Assembly: GCA_036490795.1 (NCBI GenBank)
Contig: DASXDG010000342.1
Coordinates: 1 to 18,441 of the forward strand
Direction of reading: 5' to 3'
Length of the DNA: 18,441 nt
Source: JAFARZ01 sp036490795
GTDB lineage: Bacteria; Actinomycetota; Actinomycetes; Streptosporangiales; Streptosporangiaceae
The position numbers were made by a program, and so were the translations under genes. Positions 13,107-18,441 of the stretch are shown here, piece by piece. The notes beneath the pieces were generated by a model. That model made no database searches. It was not told where the DNA came from and saw only the letters and a list, made by a program, of their open reading frames with translations. Every line of letters starts with the position of its first letter. Within the stretch, counting starts at the first letter, position 1.

Positions 13107-14090
13107 TCACGGCTCGAACACGATCCGGCCGATGGTGTCGCCGTCGGCGAGCCGCTGGACCCCGGCGGGCACGTCCGCGAGTCCGAGCCGCTCACTGATC
13201 AGCGGCTTGATCAGCCCGTCCGCGGCGAGCGCGGTCAGCTGAGCGTGGCACTCCCTGATCGCCGCCGGGTCCTTGGCCTGATACAGGCCCCAGTGCAGGC
13301 CGAGGATCGAATAGTTCTTCACCAGCGCGTGGTTCAGCGCGGCGGACGGGATCTTCCCGCTGGCGAACCCGACGATCACGATCCGCCCTTCGAAGGCGAT
13401 GCACTTGATCGACTGGGCGAACGCGTCCCCGCCGACCGGGTCGTACACGACGTCGGCACCCTTCCCGCCGGTCGCCGACTTGACCACGTCGATGACGTTC
13501 TCGCGGGTCCTGTCGATCACCACGTCCGCGCCGAGCGACGCCGCCGCCTCGGCCTTGGCCGGGCCGCCGACCACGCCGATGACGGTCGCCCCGGCCGCCT
13601 TGCCCAGCTGTACCGCGCCGCTGCCGACTCCCCCGGCGGCGGCGTGCACGAGCAGCGTCTCGCCGGCGGCCAGCCGCGCCCGCCGGTGCAGCCCGAACCA
13701 GCCGGTCTGGTACGTGATGTGGAATGGCGCCGCGGCCGCGTCGTCGAGAACAGCCGGCGCCGGCATGATCGTCCGCGAGTCCATCAGCGCGTACTCGGCG
13801 AACCCGCCGTACGGCAGTACCGCGCCGCCGATCACCCGGCCCCCCGGTGCGAACCCGCCGACCCGATCGCCGACCGCCGTTATCTCACCGCAGAGTTCGA
13901 CACCTGGACAGAACGGCAGTGGCGGGCGGACCTGGTACGTTCCACGGCACAAGAGGGCGTCGGGGAAGTTCGCGGCCGCCGCGAGCACCCGCACCAGTAC
14001 CTGTCCTGGCCCCGGCGCCGGCTCGGCGATCTCGGCCAGCGTCAGCACGTCGCGCGGTTCACCGTGCTCGTGTACTTGCCACGCTCTCAC
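13107..14090 (-). CDS. NADPH:quinone oxidoreductase family protein (zinc-free MDR)
   Basis: A 327-residue member of the medium-chain dehydrogenase/reductase superfamily, quinone oxidoreductase/zeta-crystallin type. An N-terminal GroES-like domain (PGPGQVLVRVLAAAANFPDALLC) lacks the zinc-binding cysteine and histidine pattern of alcohol dehydrogenases. The Rossmann domain carries VHAAAGGVGSGAVQLGKAAG and ends GRIVFEP. It probably reduces a quinone or an enoyl/enone substrate with NADPH. The start is the GTG at 14090: it overlaps the TGA of the upstream SDR gene (GTGA, four bases), has GAGGAGG just upstream, and gives the correct N-terminus (RAWQVHEHGEP). The open frame continues 291 bases further upstream, antisense-style inside the SDR gene, and that part is rejected. 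Translational coupling to the SDR gene argues that both act on the same pathway. Confidence 0.92.
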   Translation of the reverse strand: MRAWQVHEHGEPRDVLTLAEIAEPAPGPGQVLVRVLAAAANFPDALLCRGTYQVRPPLPFCPGVELCGEITAVGDRVGGFAPGGRVIGGAVLPYGGFAEYALMDSRTIMPAPAVLDDAAAAPFHITYQTGWFGLHRRARLAAGETLLVHAAAGGVGSGAVQLGKAAGATVIGVVGGPAKAEAAASLGADVVIDRTRENVIDVVKSATGGKGADVVYDPVGGDAFAQSIKCIAFEGRIVIVGFASGKIPSAALNHALVKNYSILGLHWGLYQAKDPAAIRECHAQLTALAADGLIKPLISERLGLADVPAGVQRLADGDTIGRIVFEP

Positions 14091-14869
14091 GCGTCCTCCT
14101 CGATCTTGCGCTGCAGCCGGTTCATGCCGCGCAGCCATTTGTCCGGGTCGCCAGCGCGCAGCGTGTAATACTCGTGCACCTCCGGGTGGGGCAGGATGAG
14201 GAACCGCCCCTCGGCCATGCCGTCCCAGAGCGCGTCGGCCACCTGCTCGGGTTCGATGGCGCCGCCGCTCAGCACTATCTCCCCGGCCCGCCCGGAGTCG
14301 GCCAGCATCTTGGTGCGCACCCCCTGCGGGCACAGGCAGTGCACGGACAGGCCCCGGTGCGAGTACGTCGCGGCGAGCCATTCCGCGTACGCGACGGCCC
14401 CGTGCTTGGTCACCGAGTACGGCGCCGATCCGAGCATGGTCAGCAGCCCGGCCGCCGACGCGGTCACCACGAACGTGCCGTGCCCGCGCTCCAGCCAGGC
14501 GGGCAGCAGTTCCCTGGACGCACGGACGTGCGCAATCAGGTTCACTTCCCAGGCCTGCTGCCAGCCGGCTTCCGGCGTCTCGGGCCCCGTGCCCGTTCCA
14601 GTGCCGGCGTTCGAGCAGTAGATGTCGATCTCGCCCAGGTGCCAGCGGGCCGCGGTGATGAGATCGTGCACGCCCAGTTCGGTGCCGACATCCCCGGCGA
14701 CCGGAAACGCACGCTCCCCGATCTCGGCGGCGGCGACCTCGGCGGCCGCCGCGTCGATATCGTTGACGACGACGCGGGCACCACCCGCGGCGAGGCGGCG
14801 CGCGAGCGCGCGGCCTATCCCGCTGCCCGCACCGGTAACGACAACACCCGAACCCTCAATGGTGACCAT
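14087..14869 (-). CDS. Short-chain dehydrogenase/reductase (SDR)
   Basis: A 260-residue classical SDR that uses NAD(P)H to interconvert an alcohol and a ketone. The cofactor motif TGAGSGIG is at 12-19; Asp37 after the second strand (VVVNDID) suggests NAD(H) preference. Other marks are NAG (87-89), Asn110 and the catalytic set Ser138, Tyr151 and Lys155 (YSVTK). The length is normal. The substrate is unknown. The ATG at 14869 immediately precedes the family N-terminus, and there is no Shine-Dalgarno sequence, but a GATAAT lies six bases upstream, so it may be leaderless. It is the first gene of a probable operon: its stop overlaps the start of the MDR oxidoreductase, and an acyl-CoA ligase follows. 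Together they suggest oxidation and activation steps of a fatty-acid, terpenoid or steroid-like substrate (inference). Confidence 0.93.
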   Translation of the reverse strand: MVTIEGSGVVVTGAGSGIGRALARRLAAGGARVVVNDIDAAAAEVAAAEIGERAFPVAGDVGTELGVHDLITAARWHLGEIDIYCSNAGTGTGTGPETPEAGWQQAWEVNLIAHVRASRELLPAWLERGHGTFVVTASAAGLLTMLGSAPYSVTKHGAVAYAEWLAATYSHRGLSVHCLCPQGVRTKMLADSGRAGEIVLSGGAIEPEQVADALWDGMAEGRFLILPHPEVHEYYTLRAGDPDKWLRGMNRLQRKIEEDA

Positions 14870-14875
14870 CTAGCC

Positions 14876-14881
14876 ATTATC
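14876..14881 (-). promoter_or_regulatory. Putative -10 box for a leaderless SDR transcript
   Basis: On the - strand GATAAT (complement of 14876-14881) ends six bases before the ATG at 14869. This places the transcription start at or next to the start codon. No convincing -35 is seen, and the upstream sequence is the end of the linker-bearing membrane protein gene. Confidence 0.4.
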
Positions 14882-14892
14882 GGCGTACCGGC

Positions 14893-16491
14893 TCAGCTGG
14901 CGGCACCGGCCGACTTCATCGTGTTCAGCAGGCTCACCACTCCGCCGCCACCCAGTAGCAGCCCGGCGAGCATGCCGACCAGGCCGCCAGATCCGGCGTG
15001 CGCACCGCTGGCGCCGCCGAGCTCGTACCCGGCGAAGAACATGAAGGTCAAGGCGCCAACGCCGATCAGCGCACCGGCCGCCACCACGCCGGAAAACTGC
15101 GGCATGAGCTTCCGCTCCGCCCCCAGGATTACCGCGCCGCCGGCCAGTCCGAGCACGACTACCATGATCGGCTCCGCCATGTACCAGCCGCTGTTCCCCG
15201 AGCTGAACAGCGAGATGCTAGCCCCGCCCGACTCGAGGATCGGGAGGGCGCACGCCCAGATGACCAGCAGTGCACCGAGCACCGCCGCGCCGGCCGACGC
15301 CAGCACCATCGTGTCCGGGAGGCTGCTGTTCAGCCCTGCTGAGCGCCGTCGCCGGCTGCCCGGCTGAAGGGGTGGCTGGGCTCCCCACGGACCTGCCGTC
15401 GGCGCGGCCTGGCCAGACGGGGCCCAGCCGCCCGCCGTCGCGCCGGCGTTACTGCCCGGAGCCCACTGGGCACTCTGCCCGCCGGCCCCTTGCCCGCCGA
15501 CCGGAGCACCGTAGCCGCCCGCGGCACCGTACGCACCGCCGGGAGCCCCGTATCCGCCGGGAGCACCGGGACCGCCCTGAACACCAGGGCCGCCCTGAAC
15601 ACCAGGGCCAGCCGCCGGCATCCCGTACCCACCCGGAGCGCCAGGGGCGGCTTGAACAGCGTTACCTGCCGTCGGCGCACCGTAATACCCATTGGGAGCA
15701 CCAGGGGCGGCCTGGACACCATTACCCGCCGGCGCACCGTAGCCGCCGGGAGCGTTGTAGCCGCCAGGAGCGTTGTAGCCGGCCGGGGCACCGTATCCAC
15801 CAGGAGACCAGCCCGCCGCTGGATCTGAAGCCCCGTCGGCGACCGGAGCGGAACCGCCCTGTGTAGTACCGCCCTGTGTAGTACCGCCCTGGGCGGAGCT
15901 GCCCTGGCCAGAGGCGGCGCTGGCCGGAGACCAGCCGGACGCACTAGCGGACGCGGGCGAACTAGCAGGCGCGATGGAACCAGCGGGCGCGATGGAACCA
16001 GCGGACGAAGACGATCCGGCCGGAAGAGCGGGCTGCTGGTAGCTGCCCGGCGAGTCGCTGGCCTGGCTGACGACCTCTGCCCTGGTCACCGGCTGCAGGG
16101 CCTGTGCGCGGTTCGCCGGCAAGACCTGCACGGACTGCGTGAGCTGGGAGGCGGTGTCGAGACCGAGCGCGGTGGCCAGCGCACCAACCGCCCAGGCGGA
16201 CGCGTCGGCCGGGAGAGCCGAACGCTCGCTGAGGTAGCCGGCCACCTGACGCGACGCGCTCTCCGGGCTCATCCCCTGCGACAGGTAGTTCTGCAGGGTC
16301 CATGGCACGCCGGCCTCTGCGGCCGCGACGAGCGCGCTCGTTTCCCTCGGCGAGCCGGGCAGCATGTATCCGAGCAGGTAGCCGAGCGTTTGCGCGTTCG
16401 ACAGCGCCACCGGCCCGTAGCGCGGATCAGCGACGATCGCGCGCAGAGCGCCCTGCACCGCGCCCTGACCGTCCCACGGCGAACCGTCCAT
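14893..16491 (-). CDS. Membrane protein with long Gly/Pro/Ala/Tyr low-complexity linker
   Basis: A 532-residue protein in three parts. Residues 1 to about 140 form a soluble, mostly helical domain (MDGSPWDGQGAVQGALRAIV, then LGYLLGYMLPGSPRETSALV) that I cannot assign. About 150-390 is a disordered linker rich in Gly, Pro, Ala, Tyr, Gln and Ser, with repeated GGYGAP, GGYNAP and VQGGPG units. About 394-525 holds four hydrophobic segments, entered through a basic GSRRRRS. The linker is therefore probably cytoplasmic. Several repeat units are direct 15- or 18-bp tandem copies in the DNA. The ATG at 16491 has GGGGAGG about ten bases upstream; a GTG at 16500 is an alternative, and the open frame extends much further upstream across the divergent gene, which is rejected. 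The function is unknown; an envelope or scaffold protein whose linker mediates clustering is a speculation. The SDR gene starts 23 bases after its stop. Confidence 0.75.
   Translation of the reverse strand: MDGSPWDGQGAVQGALRAIVADPRYGPVALSNAQTLGYLLGYMLPGSPRETSALVAAAEAGVPWTLQNYLSQGMSPESASRQVAGYLSERSALPADASAWAVGALATALGLDTASQLTQSVQVLPANRAQALQPVTRAEVVSQASDSPGSYQQPALPAGSSSSAGSIAPAGSIAPASSPASASASGWSPASAASGQGSSAQGGTTQGGTTQGGSAPVADGASDPAAGWSPGGYGAPAGYNAPGGYNAPGGYGAPAGNGVQAAPGAPNGYYGAPTAGNAVQAAPGAPGGYGMPAAGPGVQGGPGVQGGPGAPGGYGAPGGAYGAAGGYGAPVGGQGAGGQSAQWAPGSNAGATAGGWAPSGQAAPTAGPWGAQPPLQPGSRRRRSAGLNSSLPDTMVLASAGAAVLGALLVIWACALPILESGGASISLFSSGNSGWYMAEPIMVVVLGLAGGAVILGAERKLMPQFSGVVAAGALIGVGALTFMFFAGYELGGASGAHAGSGGLVGMLAGLLLGGGGVVSLLNTMKSAGAAS
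15572..15607 (-). repeat. 18-bp tandem repeat coding VQGGPG
   Basis: CCGCCCTGAACACCAGGG occurs at 15572-15589 and again, identical, at 15590-15607. On the coding strand it encodes a repeated PGVQGG unit within the low-complexity linker. Confidence 0.85.
15743..15778 (-). repeat. 18-bp tandem repeat coding YNAPGG
   Basis: Two copies, 15743-15760 and 15761-15778, differ at one base and encode the repeated YNAPGG unit of the linker. Confidence 0.8.
15854..15883 (-). repeat. 15-bp tandem repeat coding TTQGG
   Basis: CCGCCCTGTGTAGTA occurs at 15854-15868 and again, identical, at 15869-15883, with a diverged third copy after it. It encodes TTQGG twice in the linker. Confidence 0.85.
15971..16006 (-). 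repeat. 18-bp tandem repeat coding AGSIAP
   Basis: GCGATGGAACCAGCGGGC (15971-15988) is followed by a copy with one change near its end (15989-16006). The repeat encodes AGSIAP twice at the N-terminal side of the linker. Confidence 0.8.
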
Positions 16492-16608
16492 TTTGCTCAC
16501 ACCCTCCCCGCGCCTAGCTCTAGCATTTAAACAGAGATGTCCCAGCTTGTCCGGGGAACCGGCTGCCCCGGGATCCCCGGGATGCCGCCGCGACGGCACA
16601 ATAGCCAG

Positions 16609-17139
16609 ATGCCAACACACGTCGCTCTGCTGCGCGGGATCAACGTCGGCAAGAACAACAGGATCGCGATGGCCGACCTCCGCGCCGCCCTGGAAGACCT
16701 CGGCTACGAAGGGGTCTCGACGTACATTCAGAGTGGGAACGTGCTGTTCAGCACCCCGCGGACGGATGCCGCCGCGATCGCGCGGGAGATCAGCGCGAAG
16801 ATCCACAGTGCGTTCAGCATGAATATTGATGTTGTCGTGGTCTCCAGGCTGGAGCTTGCACAGGCGATCAGCGACAACCCTTTCCCGCATGAGCACAAGC
16901 TGGTGCATGTGATCTTCCTCGCTGGCGAGGCGGACGAGGCGCTCAAGGACCGGATCGCCCAGCTCGAAGCCGCCAAGGGCGCGGGACGAGACAAGATCAC
17001 GGCGGTCGGCCGGGTGCTGTTCTTCTACACCCCCGGCGGCTACGGCCCTAGCGAGCTAGGCAAGGCGCTGACCAAGCTGCCGGGGACGGCGCGGAACTGG
17101 GGTACCACCATTAAGCTGCTGGAACTGTTCGGGTCTTGA
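16609..17139 (+). CDS. DUF1697 domain-containing protein
   Basis: A 176-residue cytoplasmic protein that begins THVALLRGINVGKNNRIAMA and includes YIQSGNVLFS (about 38-47). Both are hallmarks of the DUF1697 family, whose biochemical function is unknown. The length matches the usual 175-185. The ATG at 16609 is chosen because the family N-terminus is MxxxVALLRGINVGG; the open frame continues to an ATG at 16537, but those 24 residues are not conserved-looking. There is no Shine-Dalgarno sequence; CACAAT six bases before the ATG may be a -10 for a leaderless message (weak). It is divergent from the linker-bearing membrane protein gene. Its TGA stop lies inside the -35 hexamer of the downstream chitinase-like gene. 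Confidence 0.92.
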   Translation: MPTHVALLRGINVGKNNRIAMADLRAALEDLGYEGVSTYIQSGNVLFSTPRTDAAAIAREISAKIHSAFSMNIDVVVVSRLELAQAISDNPFPHEHKLVHVIFLAGEADEALKDRIAQLEAAKGAGRDKITAVGRVLFFYTPGGYGPSELGKALTKLPGTARNWGTTIKLLELFGS

Positions 17140-17164
17140 CGGCCACGGCGCGTGCTACTAGCGT
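17136..17164 (+). promoter_or_regulatory. Promoter of the GH18 gene
   Basis: TTGACG (17136-17141) and TAGCGT (17159-17164) are separated by 17 bases. This is the best vegetative (HrdB/RpoD-type) promoter match in the window. The -35 overlaps the stop codon of the DUF1697 gene. The predicted start of transcription is near 17171, at the left edge of the palindromic operator. Confidence 0.6.
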
Positions 17165-17169
17165 CCGTC

Positions 17170-17196
17170 ATCGAATAGGAAACTTTCCTATTCGAT
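17170..17196 (+). promoter_or_regulatory. 27-bp perfect palindrome, operator of the GH18 gene
   Basis: Two 13-base arms, each containing GAATAGGAAA or its complement, flank a single central C at 17183 with no mismatch. It starts at the predicted +1 of the promoter and ends 20 bases before the ATG, which is a classic position for a repressor that blocks transcription. From memory, GGAAA-N-TTTCC palindromes occur upstream of many secreted polysaccharide-degrading enzyme genes in Streptomyces; the regulator itself cannot be named from this sequence. It does not match the DasR site (ACTGGTCTAGACCAGT type). Confidence 0.75.
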
Positions 17197-17203
17197 CTGA
17201 TCC

Positions 17204-17209
17204 GGAGGA
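17204..17209 (+). promoter_or_regulatory. Ribosome binding site of the GH18 gene
   Basis: GGAGGA in the segment TCCGGAGGAC lies about seven bases before the ATG at 17217. It selects this start over an upstream in-frame TTG/GTG region near 17136 and gives a proper signal peptide. Confidence 0.7.
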
Positions 17210-17216
17210 CGCGCGC

Positions 17217-18257
17217 ATGAAACGACGTACCCCCATCCTCCTCGCCGCAGCAACCGCCACCGTGACCCTGATCAGTGTCGGCGCCAGCGCCACCGCGCAC
17301 GCCGCCCCGTCGCGGAGCTCCTCGCTTCCGCAATACCTGTTCGCCCCCTACTACGAGACATACGACACGAGCACCGATATGGCCGCGCAGTCCCAGCAGT
17401 CTGGCGCGCACTACCTGAGCCTGGCCTTCCTGGAAACAGCGACGGCCGGTTCCTGCACCGCTTACTGGAATGGCGACACGACCTTGCCGATCGCGTCGTC
17501 AAGCTACGGCACCGACATCGCCGCCATCCAGGCCCACGGCGGCAACGTCATCCCGTCGTTCGGCGGGTACACCGCGGACACCACGGGCACCGACATCGCC
17601 GACAGCTGCGACAGCGTCGACTCGATCGCCCAGGTCTTCGAGAGCCTGATCACCACCTACAACGTCCCGCGCATCGACCTGGACGTGGAGGGCACCTCGG
17701 TGACCAACACCGCGGGGATCAACCGCCGCAACGAGGCCATCGCCGAGACGCAGGCCTGGGCGGCGGCACACGGCCGCAGCATCCAGTTCTCCTACACCCT
17801 GCCCACCAACCCGACCGGGCTGCCCGCGGCCGAACTGAGCGTGCTGCAGAACGCGGTCGCTGACGGCGCCGTGATCAGCTCGGTCAACCTGGAAACGTTC
17901 GACTACTACATCGGCACCCAGCAGAACATGCTGACCGACACCGTTCAGGCCGCGACGGCCCTGGTCGGCCAGTTGAAGACGCTCTACCCGAACGACTCGG
18001 CCAGCCAGCTGTGGCACCTGGTCGGCATCACCGAGATGCCGGGCATCGACGACTTCGGCCCGGACGAGACGTTCACCGAAGCCGACGCCGTCGCCGTCGC
18101 CGCCTGGGCGCGGGTCAAGGGAGTCGGCATGCTGTCGTTCTGGGCGCTGCAACGCGACAACGGCGGCTGCCCGGGAACCAAGGGTGCCGGCACCTGCTCG
18201 GGCGTGACGCAGCCGAACTGGTTCTTCAGCCACGTCTTCGAGCTGTACGGGCTTTAA
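17217..18257 (+). CDS. Secreted glycoside hydrolase family 18 chitinase-like protein
   Basis: A 346-residue exported enzyme. The signal peptide MKRRTPILLAAATATVTLIS ends at SATAHA, with cleavage around residue 29. The mature TIM-barrel domain starts LPQYLFAPYYETYDT. The GH18 catalytic signature DxDxE is present as RIDLDVEG, with Asp154, Asp156 and Glu158 (the acid/base). The late strand GVGMLSFWALQRDNGGCPG, with its conserved Trp and Arg-Asp, is typical of the bacterial chitinase subgroup. The first Asp of the longer DxxDxDxE form is absent, as I recall for this subgroup. There is no separate carbohydrate-binding module, so the enzyme is a bare catalytic domain. It probably hydrolyses chitin or chito-oligosaccharides; endo-N-acetylglucosaminidase activity is the main alternative. 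It is controlled by its own promoter and palindromic operator, consistent with induction by polysaccharide breakdown products. Confidence 0.88.
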   Translation: MKRRTPILLAAATATVTLISVGASATAHAAPSRSSSLPQYLFAPYYETYDTSTDMAAQSQQSGAHYLSLAFLETATAGSCTAYWNGDTTLPIASSSYGTDIAAIQAHGGNVIPSFGGYTADTTGTDIADSCDSVDSIAQVFESLITTYNVPRIDLDVEGTSVTNTAGINRRNEAIAETQAWAAAHGRSIQFSYTLPTNPTGLPAAELSVLQNAVADGAVISSVNLETFDYYIGTQQNMLTDTVQAATALVGQLKTLYPNDSASQLWHLVGITEMPGIDDFGPDETFTEADAVAVAAWARVKGVGMLSFWALQRDNGGCPGTKGAGTCSGVTQPNWFFSHVFELYGL

Positions 18258-18379
18258 CCAGCCGACGCGAATCGTGGAGAGTAAGGGGTCCGATAGGGGA
18301 GCGTGTCAACATCGAAAACCCCGGACCGCAAGGCGGCTCACGATAGAGGCAACCGTCACGCTCTAACCACGCACAGCCC

Positions 18380-18411
18380 CACGCGGGGCACGCCAAAGCG
18401 TGCCCCGCGTG
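18380..18411 (+). terminator. Strong hairpin terminator after the GH18 gene
   Basis: CACGCGGGGCACGC (18380-18393) pairs perfectly with GCGTGCCCCGCGTG (18398-18411) across the loop CAAA. No U-tract follows, as is common in actinomycetes. The 120 bases between the gene stop and this hairpin hold no recognisable gene; GGTCCG near 18290 can pair with CGGACC near 18325, but the significance is unclear. Confidence 0.8.
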
Positions 18412-18441
18412 ATTACACCCATGTAATTCGCACGCCGCGCC

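Noticed and set aside
11578..13242. 554-residue + strand open frame opposite the acyl-CoA ligase
   Set aside because: It is an antisense shadow rich in Arg, His and Asp; the ligase on the - strand has all ANL motifs.
13089..15367. Long + strand frames (13089-14168 and 13847-15367) opposite the oxidoreductase and SDR genes
   Set aside because: They show no domain similarity, and both - strand genes have complete cofactor-binding motifs and a coupled GTGA junction.
15572..16006. Tandem repeats considered as a CRISPR array
   Set aside because: Units are 15 or 18 bp, directly adjacent with no unique spacers, and are in-frame codons of the linker.
16535..16590. GC-rich CCGGGG/CCCCGG inverted repeats between the membrane protein and DUF1697 genes
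   Set aside because: The arms are six bases and overlap in several ways; such matches are expected by chance in this GC-rich DNA, and no clear role is visible.
16492..16908. Upstream extension of the linker-bearing membrane protein frame
   Set aside because: It would run across the divergent DUF1697 gene, and a ribosome binding site sits before the ATG at 16491.
17170..17196. Palindrome considered as a DasR site or a terminator of the DUF1697 gene
   Set aside because: It lacks the TGGTCTAGACCA core of DasR sites. A terminator reading is weaker because it follows a good promoter, is A/T-rich in the arms and precedes a ribosome binding site.

Overview
The window is high-GC DNA with strong G/C preference at third codon positions. 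GTG starts, leaderless-looking starts, Tat/Sec-type alanine-rich signal peptides and the gene families all point to an actinomycete (Actinomycetota). The exact order cannot be read from this sequence; a Streptomyces/Streptosporangiales-like soil organism is a reasonable guess. There are no rRNA, tRNA, CRISPR or transposase genes, and no gene-free stretch exceeds about 300 bases.

Layout. (1) 1-1029, + strand: the 3' end of a PLP-dependent threonine/serine dehydratase that carries a one-base frameshift, then an arylamine N-acetyltransferase whose ATG overlaps the dehydratase TGA, closed by a hairpin terminator. (2) 1243-4868, + strand: a self-contained cassette of a large HTH/NB-ARC/TPR (STAND) regulator, an orphan 96-residue Ala/Gly-rich peptide behind a triple direct repeat, and a small secreted protein. 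It is bounded by terminators on both sides. (3) 5020-7659, - strand: a polytopic membrane protein with hydrolase-like parts at both ends. (4) 7745-8639, + strand: a decayed 3' scrap of a SigJ-type ECF sigma factor, then an alpha/beta hydrolase. (5) 8607-11466: a beta-lactamase-fold serine hydrolase (-) divergent from an MFS exporter (+). (6) 11482-16491, - strand: in transcription order, a membrane protein with a long Gly/Pro/Ala/Tyr linker, then a short-chain dehydrogenase, a quinone-oxidoreductase-type MDR enzyme and an acyl-CoA ligase. The last three look like one operon. (7) 16609-18257, + strand: a DUF1697 protein and a secreted GH18 chitinase-like enzyme, the latter behind a promoter with a 27-bp palindromic operator, then a terminator hairpin.

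Working together: most of the window is ordinary metabolic and secretory content in short independent units. The SDR, MDR oxidoreductase and acyl-CoA ligase plausibly act on one acyl or alicyclic substrate. The least explained part is the STAND regulator, orphan peptide and secreted protein cassette. The two frameshifts (near 140 and 7828) each look like one missing base, so they may be real decay or assembly errors.
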